Of a DNA stretch of 64,000 nucleotides, positions 1 through 48,055 are shown piece by piece. The translations under genes and the position numbers were made by a program. The notes below the pieces were generated by a model. That model was not told the origin of the DNA and did not search any database. It worked only from the letters and a program-made list of their open reading frames with translations. The DNA is taken from contig NW_004454240.1 in the NCBI RefSeq assembly GCF_000283155.1, forward strand, positions 2,063,201 through 2,127,200, given 5' to 3'. Each line of letters begins with the position of its first letter. Position 1 is the first letter of the stretch. This stretch comes from Ceratotherium simum simum. Lineage: Eukaryota > Chordata > Mammalia > Perissodactyla > Rhinocerotidae.

Positions 1-179
1 TTTACCTTCTCCATTTCTTCCTCAACCTTTGTCCTTAACCAGTCATGATATAGAATTAAAGTATATTTTGATTATCTGTGCTATTTAATAAATAGATATC
101 CATTCTTAATCTTTAAAATAGACGAATGGAATTTTTTTAAGTAAGCAAAATTAACTAAATTCAGTTTTTAAAAAAGTAA

Positions 180-420
180 CCATCCCTGAGAACACTGTCA
201 CTTTGGATAAAGATATACCATGCTAAATGTAATCAAAAGAAAGCTGGAGTGGATATATTAATATCAGATAATGTAGAATTCACATCAAAGAATATTACCA
301 AGGATAAAAAAGATCACTTCATAATGGTAAAGGAGTGAACTATTCAAGAGAACTTAATCCTTAATGTTTATGTTCCTAATAACAAAGCACCAAAATACAC
401 GAAACAAAATCATATATGAG
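180..420 (+). mobile_element. LINE-1 ORF2 fragment (endonuclease region)
   Basis: Contains GAAAGCTGGAGTGGATATAT and the downstream AATATTACCAAGGATAAAAA stretch typical of the L1 endonuclease coding region. The same segment occurs again at about 4930-5340. Bases 1-179 are AT-rich with nothing else recognised. Confidence 0.75.
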
Positions 421-2179
421 TCAACAAAGGAGATAATATGGAATCACAAAAATACTCAATTGATCCAAAAGAAGCGTGAAAACAAGGAAAAAGGGAATGA
501 AGAACAGATGGGACAAATAGAAAACAAATAGCAAGATGACAGATTCAAACCTACCCATATCAAAATCACATTAAATGTAAATGATCTAAACACCTCAGTT
601 AAAATGCAGAGACTGTCAGATTGGATTTAAAAAGCTAGACCCAACTATATGCTGCCTACAAGAAACACGTTTTAAAAATGAAAGCATAGGTAGGAGGAAG
701 AGGGCCCAGCCGAAGGTGACGCTGAGGCAGCAGAGCTGCGGAGAGCAGAGCGGGCTGTGAGTGAAAGCAAGCCTCGGCAGCCCTTTGGACGCTCTCCCCC
801 ATCTCTCTGTGGTGAATGGCTATGGGATGGAGCATAAGGGGTGCAGCAGCAGCAGGGGGTTGGCCAGGCTCCTGCAGCAGATCCTCAGCCTGAAGCTCGT
901 GCCACAGATGGGCAATGGAACCCTGTGCCCCAACTCCACTTCTCTCTGCTCCTTCTCAGAGATGTGGTATGGTGTGTTCCTGTGGGCACTGGTGTCCTCT
1001 CTCTTCTTTCATGTCCCTGCTGGATTACTGGCCCTTTGCACCCTCAGACATCAGAAATATGGTGCAACAATTGCTGGAGTGTACCGAGCAGCAGGAAAGG
1101 AAATGATACCATTTGAAGCCCTCACCTTGGGCACTGGACAGACGTTTTGTGTAGTGGTGGTCTCCTTTTTATGGGTTTTAGCTACTCTAGAGGATACACC
1201 CTCAAACTATGATGCCGAACCTAAGTTTTGTAGAATCCTTCAAAAGAATACATTATGGAATGTAGTGTTTTCTTAGTTCTTCAGATGGAAGCAACTCAGA
1301 TGAAAAAGTATGTGAAGAACAACATCTTAGCCCTTTCTTCAGTTGAAGTTCCAGGAATTGAACTGAAGATCTTTCTGGACTCCTATTATTCTCAACCAAA
1401 ACAAATCAATTTGTTTTTTTTTTTTTTTTGGGGGGAGATATTTAATTTAAGCAGTTTTACAGGTACACCTTTACCCAAGCCAGGTTGACAATGCTTCTGG
1501 GTTGGCATCCTTCATGCTGAAATTTACAATATCCTGTGAGAAAATGCAATGTTGCATATTTCAGAGAAACTATGGAAAATATTGGCTTATTTCTAAGCAG
1601 AGCATACATACTAAAATCTTATTTGTTCTAATCTTGATTAAAATTTGGCAGACTCTTCTTTTGCTATATCTTCATGACAGTGCCAATTAGGTTTCAGTTG
1701 AGTGTAGCTTTGAGAAGAAAAACAGGAAAAAAAAATCTATAACACGAGTAGTGGCTTTCATTCCACTATTTAAAGAAAAAAGAGATAACTACCGAATGAT
1801 GTGACATTTTATGGATAACTATCTTGACCTCTAATTATTTAATACATTTTAAGAGATGTGAATTTGTCATTTTGTACATTTTATCAAAATTAGCTAGCTA
1901 ATTGAGACTTTTTTCCCCAGAATTCCTGTACCACTCTTTCCTATCACTCTTAGTCTATTAATTTTATTTAGTTTAAATGGAAACATACCCTATTAAGTAG
2001 CTCCAGTTAAAAATTTTAAGCCAGATTGGTCAGGATACTCTTTTAACATTGAGGCACACAAAAAAGATACTTAAACATTCTGTTAGTTTTTCTTAGTGAC
2101 TTTGGTTTATTAATGGCTCTTGAAAAATTGTAGAAGTGCAGCTTAAAGTACAGTTCATGGTTATTGATTTCTTAGTCTT

Positions 2180-2425
2180 TTTTTTTTTTTGGTGAGGAAG
2201 ATCAGCCCTGAGCTAACATCTGTTGCGAATCTTCCTCTTTTTGCTGAGGAAGATTGTCCCTGAGCTAACATCTGTGCCAATCTTCCTCTATTTTGTATGT
2301 GGGATGCCACCACAGTATGGCTTGATGAGTCGTGTGTAGGTCCACACCCAGGATCTAAACTCGCGAACCCTGGACCACCGAAGCGGAGCATACAAACTTA
2401 ACCACCACACCACCAGGCCAGTCCC
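2180..2425 (-). mobile_element. ERE SINE (older subfamily) inside the TMEM170A retrocopy
   Basis: Poly(T) start, two TTAGCTCAGGG-type tail modules on the complement, and a tRNA-like head at the right end. Flanked by a 15-bp direct repeat TGATTTCTTAGTCTT (2165-2179 and 2426-2440). Confidence 0.92.
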
Positions 2426-2636
2426 TGATTTCTTAGTCTTAACGTGCTTACCCAGTGGTGGGTCTTCAGCCCACTTTGACAGTATCAGTTATCCCTCCAC
2501 TGTGCCCTCTGCGTTTTCTTTCAAGAGAATTTATATCCTTAAAGAGAATTAAATATCAAGAGTTTTTTAAATCTAATTTTAGCTATTTCAATTTTTCTTC
2601 TACTGCCTAACTTTCTTTTCCGTTAAAAGGCCTGGA

Positions 2637-2986
2637 GGGGCTGGCCCCGTGGCGTAGCAGTTAAGTGCACGCCCTCCGCTACTGGCAGCCCGGGTTCGGA
2701 TCCCAGGCGCACACTGACACACCACTTCTCCGGCCATGCTGAAGCAGCGTTCCACATACAGTGACTAGAAGGATGTGCAACTATGACATACAACTATCTA
2801 CTGGGGCTTTGGGGAGGAAAAAGGAAAAAAAAAGGAGGAGGATTGGCAATAGATGTTAGCTCAGGGCCAGTCTTCCTCAGCAAAAAGAGGAGGATTGGCA
2901 TGGATGTTAGGTCAGCGTTGATCTTCCTCACAAAAAAACCCCCAAACCAAAACAAAAAACCAAACCAAACCAAACCAAACCAAAAC
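2637..2986 (+). mobile_element. ERE SINE, composite type with long tail, inside the TMEM170A retrocopy
   Basis: tRNA-like head (GTTCGGATCCCAGGCGC), the ACTATCTACTGGGGCTTTGG body, then two TTAGCTCAGGGC-type modules and an (AAACC)n tail. Target-site duplication AAAGGCCTGGA (2626-2636 and 2987-2997). Confidence 0.92.
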
Positions 2987-4843
2987 AAAGGCCTGGAAAC
3001 TGTGACCTTCAAAAGAGATAGGATTGCAAAAATTAAGTATCTAACTTGATCTTTACCACCTAAACTGTTTTGTATGGAATACAATCAGTGTTTTTTTCTG
3101 TTTTCAAAATAGTTTCTGGTAATTAAATCTGACATTTTTAAAGGAAAGTTTTCATTGTGAGAGTCAGGCTAATAGCCCATGAGGTCATGTGTACATGAAT
3201 GTATCTGTTCCAATTGGAGCAATAGGCACTCAGCTTCTGATTAAAAAATAGCCAGGAGGACCAATTTAACCAGAGATAGTCAAAGAGAAAAATTACAAAG
3301 GGATCACAAAAATTAACTTGACATTTTCTTTTAATAAGCCATTAGACCACTTATCAAAATTATAGTGACTTATACTCAAGACCAGGTGGAAAATTACAAG
3401 TAGAGCTGGAATGCAGGCAGATGTCCTTACAAATTCCCCAACAAGGTTACCCTCCAATGCTCAAATCTTTCTTTCAAGCAAATTTTAAGTTTTTAGTTAA
3501 AGGCTCTGTTTTTCAGTTCAAGGAGCTATGATTTTGAAAAGTAGCCCTTCAGTTTAAGAACTTGGAGGATGTTGTATCCTTTATTATAGGAAATGATTTT
3601 AATCATCTCTCTTGAAGGATGCCTTTAGCGTTCTCACCTAAAACATTCTTTTGGATAGAATTTCACAAATTGAACATGTGGGCCAGTGGTTGGTGGGCCC
3701 CTCCCCCTGAATACTAATTTTTGAACATAATGATCCATGATTTCAATGTTTGGTTATTTTTCTTTTAGAGCCAAGACACAAAAATGAATGCATTTTGAAA
3801 GATGTCTTTGTTTCCATCTGTTTCTTGTTTGCTATATTTTGATTATCTATTCTGTTTAAAAATTTCAAATATAAAATGTTATGTATCTTCAAATTATTGA
3901 ATGTTTTATCCATCCCACTATGTGAATGTTCTCCTGTGAATAAATGTATATAGACTTTATATAGATTGAGATTTGTAGTCTGAAATGTTTTCAGGGAGAA
4001 ACTATTTGAATGATAAAGAATGTCTATTCTCTCTTGTTTTTGTTGTTGTTTTTAAATTTCTTGTCTCAAATACACAATTATTTGCAGATGGTTGCTCAGA
4101 TGAAAAAATATTAGCATTTATGTTGAACATTTTATTTTACCATATATAGTTTTTTGAGAATTTTTGCCAACTGTCTTTCTTAGAGACATATGCAACCGCC
4201 CCTCCCCCAGCTATGCACCCACTTTTCTTTTTCTTTAAGCAGAGGAAGGAGGCATCCCCCAACCATAAAAGCTGATTTCTGGATTCTTTAATATGGGGAT
4301 TTGGAAGTAAAGCCATTTCATGAAAACTTAAGTCCATATACAAATGCGTAATGAGTATTCCAAGAGAAAGATGTCTCTTTGTGCTATTAATTCTTTTTTT
4401 TCCCATCAAAACATTACTTCTTAGGAAATGTCTAAAGCAGTGAGAAAAACTTCATGCAAATAACTACCTTTAAACCCTTCCTCATGTTTTTTAAGTTTTT
4501 AAATTGTATGTTGGCTTTTGATTCCAGTGTCCTTTCTGACTGCTCTGGTTTAAATTAAGTTCTTATAACAACTACAGTGTATACCAGCCTTTCCTAAGAA
4601 ACAATTTTCTGGAATGTGAAGCCCTGGTGCCATTAGCTCTCCACACACAGGAAGTTTTGTGTACATACATTTCTTTTTTGTGCACTCTGTTAGGCTGGTT
4701 GTGACTAAAAGCAGCTTAACTTTTTGTATTAGATTATTTCACTAACTGCTACAGTCAAAATGATCAAATCTTTGTACAACAGAAAATTATTTAAATTTTT
4801 TATTTTTCTACTGACATTTCTAATTCTGGTAAAAATATTTATC

Positions 4844-4849
4844 AATAAA
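4844..4849 (+). promoter_or_regulatory. Polyadenylation signal of the TMEM170A retrocopy
   Basis: AATAAA about 20 bp before an A-tract (4870-4879) and the right target-site duplication. This is the expected 3' end of a retroposed mRNA. Confidence 0.8.
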
Positions 4850-4966
4850 GAATTACTTTCAATTCTGTGAAAAAAAAATAAAAATGAAGGTGCAAATAGG
4901 TTAAAACTAAAAGGATTAATAAATATATATAGCATGCTAACATTAGTTGAAAGAAAGATGGAGGGG

Positions 4967-5179
4967 TGGGCCGGCCCCGTGGCTTGGCGGTTAAGTGCGC
5001 ACACTCCGTTGCTGGCAGCCCTGGTTCGGAGCCCGGGTGCGCGCCAACGCACCGCTTCTCTGGCCATGCTGAGGCCGCGTCCCACATACAGCAACTAGAA
5101 GGATGTGCAACTATGACATACAACTATCTACTGGGGCTTTGAGGGAAAAATAAATAAATAAATAAAATTAAAAAAAAAA
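4967..5179 (+). mobile_element. ERE SINE (ACTATCTACTGGGG type) in LINE-1
   Basis: About 213 bp with an (ATAA)n / A-rich tail. It is flanked by a perfect 18-bp repeat GAAAGAAAGATGGAGGGG (4949-4966 and 5180-5197), which suggests a relatively young insertion. Confidence 0.95.
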
Positions 5180-6895
5180 GAAAGAAAGATGGAGGGGCTA
5201 TATTATTAACAGAAAAAGTGGATTTCAGAACAAAGAATATTACTAGGGATAAAAAAGATCATTTCATAATAATGAAGGGATAAATTAATCCTAAATGTTT
5301 ATGCCCCTAATAACAGAGCTTCAAAATACATTAAGCAAAAAAACAGATAGAACTACAAGGAGAAAAAGACAAATCCATAATTCTAGTTGGAGATTTCAAT
5401 ACCCATCTCTCAATAATTAATAAAACAAGTAAGCAGAAAATCAGCAAGGATACAGTAGAAATGAACAGCACAAGCAATCAAATCGACATGATTGACATTT
5501 ATAGAACAGTCTATCCAATAACAGCAGAATACACATTCTTGTTAAGTTCACACAGAACATTTGCCAAGATTGACCATATTCTAAGTGATAATAAGTTTCA
5601 ATAAATTCAAAAGGATTCAAGTCATACAAAGTATGTTCTCTAACCACAATGGAATTAAATTAGAAATCACAACAGAAAGATATTTGGAAAAATCTCCCAA
5701 TATTTGGAAACTAAATAACGTACTTCTAAATAACCTATGGGTTAAAGAAGCAATCAACAGGGAAATTAGAATATATTCTGAATTGAATGAAAATGAAAAC
5801 ATAACTATCAAAATTTGTGGGATGTCATTAAAGGAGTACTTAAGGGGAAATTTATAACACTAAAAGCCTATATTAGAAAAGAAGAAAGAACTTAAATCAA
5901 TGAAGTCAGCTTCTACCTTAAGAAACTAAAAAAATAAGAGTCAATTAAATCCAAAGCAGAAGTAAGAAAATAATAAAGATTGGGTTGGAAATTAATGAGC
6001 TGGGGTTTTTTAGGTATTTTTTTATTGTGGTAAAATATACATAATATAAAATTTACCATTTTAACCATTTGTAAGAATGATCTGGTTCTTTGATAAACCT
6101 CTAGCCAAACTGATCAGGAAAAAGGGGAAAAGACACAAAATTATCAATACCAGGAACGAGACAGGTGACATTACTACAGCTTTTACAGACATTAGAAGGA
6201 CAATAAGGGAATATTATGAATAACTTCATGCCAATAAATTTGACAACTTTGATGAAACAGACAAGTTCTCTGAAACACACAAACTACCAAAGCTCACTCA
6301 AGAAGAACTATATAACCTGAACAACCCCGTATTTATTTTTAAAAATTGAATTTTAGTTAACCCTCCTCCCGCCAAAAAGCAAAAACTAACAAAAAACCTT
6401 TCAGGCCCAGAGGGCTTAACTTGTGAATTATACCAAACTTTTAAGGAAGAAACAATATTAATTCTATATAAACTCTCCCAGACAATTGAAGAGGATGGAC
6501 TACTTCCCAACTTATTCTAAGAGGCCAGCATTACCTGATACCAAAACCAGATGAAGACATTATAAGAAAACAACAGACCAGTATCCCTTCTGAACACAGA
6601 TGCAAAATTTTACACAAAATTTCGATTTTAGCAAAATTTTAATTTTACATATTGTTGAACTCAAAAATACACAAAAAGGATGATTTATCAAAACCAAGTG
6701 GAGTTTATCCAAGGAATGCAAGGTTGCTTCCATATTTGAACATCAAAGTAATCTACCAAATCAAAAAGCTACAGACAAAAAGCATTTGACAAAATTTACA
6801 TCCACTCAGAATAAAAACTTACAGCAAACTAAGAACAGATAAGAACTTCCTCAAGCTGATAAAGGGCATCTACGAAAAACCTACAGCTAACATTA

Positions 6896-7098
6896 TTTAT
6901 TTATTTATTTTTATTTTTTCCCCCAAAGCCCCAGTAGATAGTTGTATGTCATAGCTGCACATCCCTCTAGTTGCTGTATGTGGGACGCCGCCTCAGCATG
7001 GCCGGAGAAGCGGTGCGTCGGTGTGTGCCTGGGATCCGAACCCGGGCCGCCAGCAGTGGAGTGCACGCACTTAACCGCTAAGCCATGGGGCCAGCCCA
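6896..7098 (-). mobile_element. ERE SINE in LINE-1
   Basis: Reverse-oriented ACTATCTACTGGGG-type copy. Perfect 14-bp target-site duplication TACAGCTAACATTA (6882-6895 and 7099-7112). Confidence 0.95.
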
Positions 7099-7420
7099 TA
7101 CAGCTAACATTATACTTAATGGTGAAAGACTGAATGCTTTGCTCCTGAGATCAGGAAAAACAGAAGGGTTTCTACTGTCATCACTCCTACTCGACATCAT
7201 CCTGAAGGTCCTAGCCAATACAATACGGCAAGTAAAAGAAATAAGACATACAGATTAAAAAGGAAGAAATAAAACTGTATTTACAGATGGCATGATTGTC
7301 TATGTAGAAAATCTCAAAGAACCTACAAAATAGCTACTAGACTAATAAAATCAGAAGATAAAAGTTAATACACAAAAAATCAATTGTATTTCTATACACC
7401 AGCAATGAACAACTAGATAA

Positions 7421-7975
7421 ACAATTTGGCAGTTTCTTATAAAGTTAAACATACACTTACCATATGATTCAGCACTCCCACTCCTAGGTGTTTATCCAAG
7501 TGAAATGATTACCTATGTTTACCCAGAAACTGGAAAAAAGCCCCCAAATATCCTTTAACAGGTGAATAGATAAACAAACTGTGGGACATCCATACAATGG
7601 AATACAATTCAGCAAAAAAAAAAAAAGTACAAACTGTTGATACAGGCAACAACATGGATGAATCTCAAATGCATTACGCTAAATGAAAGAAGCCATACTG
7701 TATGTTTCTATTTGTATGACACTGATGCAAAGGGAAAACGATAATGACAGAATATAGATCAGTGTTTGCCAAGGGCCAGGGATGTGGGAGGAGTTGACTA
7801 CAATGGGGTATAGGGGAATTTTGGGGGCTAATAGAACTATTCTATATCTTGATTGTGGTGGTAGTCATACAACTGTATGTGTTTGACAAAACTCGCAGAA
7901 CTGTATGCTGAAAAGGGTAAATCTTACTATATGTCAGTTATGCCTTGAAAAATAAATTGAAAAAAAAAATCAATG
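7421..7975 (+). mobile_element. LINE-1 3' end
   Basis: Contains the L1 ORF2 end (CAATGGAATACAATTCAGCA), a 3'-UTR-like part (GTTTGCCAAGGGCCAGGGAT) and an A-rich tail at about 7960. It appears to be a separate insertion between two other L1 segments. Confidence 0.75.
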
Positions 7976-10085
7976 TCATTTGCCATACTAACAGAGTAAA
8001 AACACACCAACTATAAGATCATCTCAATAGGATTCAGAAAAAACTTTTGAAAAAACCCAACATCCACTCATGATAAAAACTTTCAGCAGGGGCCGGCCTG
8101 GTGGCGTAGCGGTTAAGTTGGTGCGCTCTGCTTTGGCAGCCCGGGGTTCGCAGGTTCGGATCCCAGGCGCAGACCGACGCACCGCTTGTCAAGCCATGCT
8201 GTGGCAGCGTCCCATATAAAGCAGAGGAAGATGGACATGGATGTTAGCTCAGGGCCAATCTTCCTCAGCAAAAAGAGGAGGATTGGTATCGGATGTTAGC
8301 TCAGGGCTAATCTTCCCCACACACAAAAAAGGCATACACAGCAGATAAGAATAAATAAAATTGTCCCTATTTGCAGATGACATGATTATCTATGAAGAAA
8401 ATCCTAAGGACTCTACAAAAAACCTACAAGAACCAACAGGTATGTCCAAACAGTTAGAAACTGAAATTAAAAACAATTTCTAATATCATAAAAATATGAA
8501 ATATTTGATAAAAGATGTGCAACATCTGTACACTGAAAACTAAAATACTGCTGAGAGAAATTAAAGACTTAAGTGGAGAGATGTATGGTGTTCATGGATC
8601 AAATGACTCAATATTGTTAAGACGTAAATTCTCCTCAAATTTACCTATAGATCCTATGCAATCCTAATCAAACTCCCAGCAGACTTTTTGTAGAAACTGA
8701 TAAGCTGATTCTAAAATTTATAGGGAAATGCAAAGGATCTAGTTTTCCCAAAACTATTTTGAAAAAGAATAACAACTTTGGAGGACTTATACCACCTGAT
8801 TTCAGGACTTATAAAACTAGTGTAATCAAAACATTTTGGTATTGGCATAAAGACAGACATGTAGATCAATGGAATAGAATCTAGAAATCAACTTATGGAC
8901 ATTTGATTTTGAGAAAGGTGTCAAGCCAAAATGAATCATAGACAATACTATATAACTTCTAGAAGAAAACTTAGGAGGAAACCTTAGTGACCTTGGGTTT
9001 GGCAAAGATTTCTTAAATAGGACATAAAAACCAGGAAGTATAAAAGAAAAAATATCAGGTAAATTGGATGGCATTAAAATTAAAAAGCTTTGCTCGGTCT
9101 TCAAAAGATACTGTTGCAAAATGAAAAGGAAAGCCACAGCCTGGGAGAAAATATGTATAAAACATAGAAGTCCTTTGTTAGATATATCTAGAATATATAA
9201 AGAAGTCTAACTCAAAAGTAAGAAAAAATATAACCCAATTCAAAAATTGGGAGAAGATTTGAAAACATATTTCACAAAACATACATATGGCAAATAAGCA
9301 CATGAAAAGATGCTCAATATCCTTAGTCATTAGGAAAATCAAAACTAAAACCACAATGAGGTACCACTACCCATCCACTAGAATAGCTAAAATTTAAAAG
9401 ACTGACCATAACTAAGTATTGGTGAGAATGTACAGCATTCATCGCTAGTAGGAATGTAAAATGGCACAATCACTTTGGAAAACAATTTGGCAGTTGCTTA
9501 AAATTTAAAACATACACCTACCATATGAGCCAGCGACTCCACTCATAGATTATCTACCCCAAAGAGATAAAAACATATATCCACACAAAGACTTGTACAC
9601 AAATGTTCAGTACAATATTTGTAATAGCCCCAAACTGGAAACAACACAAATGTTCATCTACAGGTGAATGGATAAAAACAAATTGTGATATATCCATACA
9701 ATGGGGGATGCCACTCAGCAATAAAAAGGAAAGAAGTATTGCTACAGCCATATGGATGAATCTCAAAATAATTATGCTGAATAAAAGCCCGAAAAAAATA
9801 TACTATATGATTCAATTTTTATAAAATTCTAGAAAATGAAAAAAATCTATAATGACAGAAAGCAGATTAATGGTTGCCTGGAGACAGGGCGTAGAGGACT
9901 GCGGAGGGGAGGGAGGGATTACAAAGGGGTACAACAGAAGTTTTGGTTATAGGGGACATTGACATTATCTTGATTGTGGTGATTTCATGGGTGTATATCT
10001 GTGTCAAAACTTATTAAATTGTACACTTTAAATATGTACAATTTATCGTGGGTCAATTATACCTCAGTAAAACTGTTAAAAAATT
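7976..10085 (+). mobile_element. LINE-1 3' portion
   Basis: ORF2 reverse transcriptase and C-terminal coding sequence with many stops (ATTTGCAGATGACATGATTA, CCATATGAGCCAGCGACTCC), then a 3' UTR ending near the A-rich tail at about 10080. An ERE lies at 8089-8330. Bases 10086-10295 are intron just downstream of a KIF4A exon. Confidence 0.8.
8089..8330 (+). mobile_element. ERE SINE (TTAGCTCAGGGC-tail type) in LINE-1
   Basis: tRNA-like head with GTTCGCAGGTTCGGATCC, then two tail modules (CGGATGTTAGCTCAGGGCTA type). Target duplication not clear. Confidence 0.88.
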
Positions 10086-10283
10086 AACTGAATCTGAACA
10101 GGGGCAGGGATAGAAAGGATTCTCTACTCTTGGTCTTTAACAACCGTTCAAAGATATTCATATCTTTAGGAAATAAGGCTTTCAGGTAGAACTTCAGATT
10201 TTGCAGTGTTTACTTCTAAACAAAAAGAAAGCTAGTTCCCATTTTTTCCTATCCCCAATGTACATAAGAGAAATGGCAGTTCA

Positions 10284-46062
<35,779 letters not shown>

Positions 46063-46289
46063 CTACATCTATCCTGAGAAAGAGAAAAGAGATCAAGACC
46101 CCATAGAAATATTAAGTCATCAATCTTAAGGAAACTTCTTAATCCTGTTCACTTTTCTGAGAGTGCCTCTTTAAGTAAAGTTCAAAGGACAAAGGTCCAA
46201 ATGTTGGATATGCACAATTGAGTCTGTTGGCACTTCTTGCTCTCTTCCCACAGAAACAAAGCAGATAGACAAATAACTATCACCATGAC

Positions 46290-46545
46290 AACAACCATTT
46301 GTATAGTTATTTACTTTTTATATCCATTATCACACTTAATCCTTAAATTAATGCTGTGAAATTAGATAAACAGCTGTTTTTAATTAACATTAGTTTTACT
46401 GTCATTCTCATTTTACAGATAAGAAAACTAGTTCAGGTTAAATGACTTGTCTAAGGTCAAACAGCTGGTACATGGTAGGCCTGAGATTCCATCTCAGGAT
46501 TTCAGACAAGTCCTATGCTCTTTCTATTATATCACACTGGAATAC
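46290..46545 (-). mobile_element. MIR SINE
   Basis: Complement of MIR: CATTTTACAGATAAGAAAAC and CTAAGGTCAAACAGCTGGTA. Confidence 0.7.
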
Positions 46546-46674
46546 CTTTCCTTTTGCTGCTTTAAAAGGGTAAAGATTCTTTTCTACTTCTTAAATTCCA
46601 ATGTTTGCTTTTTAAACATTGTAATAATCTCTGAGGTCCCTCTAAAGCCTCTGACCTTCTCATGATTATGTTTA

Positions 46675-46905
46675 TCATGGAAAGGCTACATAGTATAATG
46701 GTTAAGTACATGGGCTTTGGTGTCAGATAGACCTAGGTTCTAATCCTGACTTGATCACTGACTAGTTATATGATTTTGGGTAAGTTCCTTTATAAAATGA
46801 GGCAAATCTACCTACCTCATTGGGTTGTGGTGGGGAACTAAATAAGATACTTTATACAAAACAAAGTTAAATAACAAATAAATGGCATCATTATTGTTAG
46901 TGTTA
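46675..46905 (+). mobile_element. MIR SINE
   Basis: Sense MIR: AGTATAATGGTTAAGTACAT, GACCTAGGTTCTAATCCTGA and CTACCTCATTGGGTTGTGGT. Confidence 0.85.
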
Positions 46906-46999
46906 GTATAGTTACTCTACTTTTCACTTATTCAGCCATATTTTGGACTCCCTTAAAACCTAAAATAATTATATTTACAAGATCCTGAACTCCAAAATT

Positions 47000-48055
47000 C
47001 CTCTCTGACTGCATCCTACTATCCTTCCATTTCTTTCATGGATCCTGTTCTTCACTTTTATTGTGACTACCAATTTAGTGACACTTTGTAATACTCCCAG
47101 TAGATCATCCTCTCCTGGGCCTTAAACTACCTATTCTGGACCCTGTGGTCAATCATTTCAGTTATGCTTTCCCAAGCACTCACTGGACCCATGACCTTCT
47201 GCCATTCTCACCACGTCAATTCCCAGCTACAGGTTAAACCAACTGCGTGTATGTAAGCTTCTGTAGGCTGCAATGCTGAAGAAAGTCACATAACCAAATG
47301 GACTAGATCCATCCATTACAAAACATGCTATCCTACCTTAACTGAACCCTTGGTCAATTGACAATCTTTTCTTCCTCATTCTTACTTCACCACAGCAGCT
47401 ATTCTAAACACTCATCATTTTCAAGACTGTAAATCTACCTTCACTCTATTAGTAGATGACTTCAACAAATACATTATGGAGATCAAAGTTATCCACAAGG
47501 GCTCCCTAACCTTCCCGTTCCTCACCTCACAGTCTTTCCTTTGCTGTTACTGATTCCTTCGTCCTTCTCCTTGTTTCAGAGGAGGAAATAACCACCCTTA
47601 TTTTCCCTTCAGCCTCTGCCAGTGTTTCTATTCTCCCTATTTTGTCTAGGACCCTGGATCCTTTGATCTTCCCCCGTCTCTTAGATCTTCAAGTTATTTT
47701 CCCTTCACTAATTCCTTCTTTTCAGTCTATACACATGTTCAAATATCCCCAATCTAAAACAAAAACAATTTCCTCAAGCAACCATCCCTTTTTTTTTCCT
47801 TTTATTGCCAATTGGAAGGGGTACCATTTTTCAGGGCCATTTATCCTATCCACGATGTGAAGGAGAGCCTGCTGAGATTTATCAAACCTGCTCATCAATA
47901 CCTACTAATCCTTGTGTTAGTTCATTCCTTTCTTTTCTTTCCCCTTTTAGCCAAACAGAACATTGTGCCATCTTATTGGCCAATATCCCATCTGGGATGT
48001 AAAGGAGAGACTGCTGAGGTTCTTCAAACCTGCTGAGCAAAACTTCCATCTATAG
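47000..48055 (+). mobile_element. LINE-2 5'/middle portion
   Basis: Pyrimidine-rich L2-like sense sequence: GTAGATGACTTCAACAAATA (endonuclease end), CACTAATTCCTTCTTTTCAG and TACACATGTTCAAATATCCC. An imperfect internal duplication lies at 47836-48034. Confidence 0.65.

Larger units (their letters stand above)
691..4879 (+). pseudogene. TMEM170A: TMEM170A processed pseudogene, inserted in a LINE-1
   Basis: Intronless copy of TMEM170A, a small multi-pass membrane protein of the ER / nuclear envelope. The likely original ATG is at 827. The peptide contains LLQQILSLKLV, GNGTLCPNSTSLCSFSEMWY, GVFLWALVSSLFFHVPAGLL and IAGVYRAAGKEMIPFEAL. About 24 codons, including a membrane segment, are missing in frame after LRHQKYG. 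The normal stop after ATL is lost, so the frame runs on to 1276. A long 3'-UTR-like stretch follows, with AATAAA at 4844-4849 and an A-tract at 4870-4879. Similar direct repeats (674-690 and 4880-4900, AAAAATGAA..ATAGG) flank the copy as target-site duplications. Two EREs interrupt the 3' part. These are the marks of LINE-1-mediated retroposition. It lies antisense to KIF4A. Confidence 0.9.
421..7420 (+). mobile_element. LINE-1 ORF2, old copy, split by the TMEM170A retrocopy
   Basis: 421-690 resembles the 5' part of L1 ORF2 (AACTATATGCTGCCTACAAG). The element resumes at about 4880 and runs through endonuclease and reverse transcriptase coding sequence to about 7420, with frameshifts and stops. 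It is interrupted by the TMEM170A retrocopy and by EREs at 4967-5179 and 6896-7098. A short antisense L1 3'-UTR-like scrap sits at about 6006-6075. Confidence 0.8.

Noticed and set aside
761..1276. A functional TMEM170A-like gene
   Set aside because: Retroposition marks, loss of a membrane segment and loss of the stop make a working protein unlikely. The ATG at 761 is upstream of the probable original start.
6942..7133. Recurrent peptide of the type SSCCMWDAASAWPEKRC at many sites on both strands
   Set aside because: It is the translated complement of the ERE SINE, not a conserved protein family.
46447..46665. Frame beginning MSKVKQLV as a possible exon
   Set aside because: It overlaps a reverse-oriented MIR and has no splice-site or family support.
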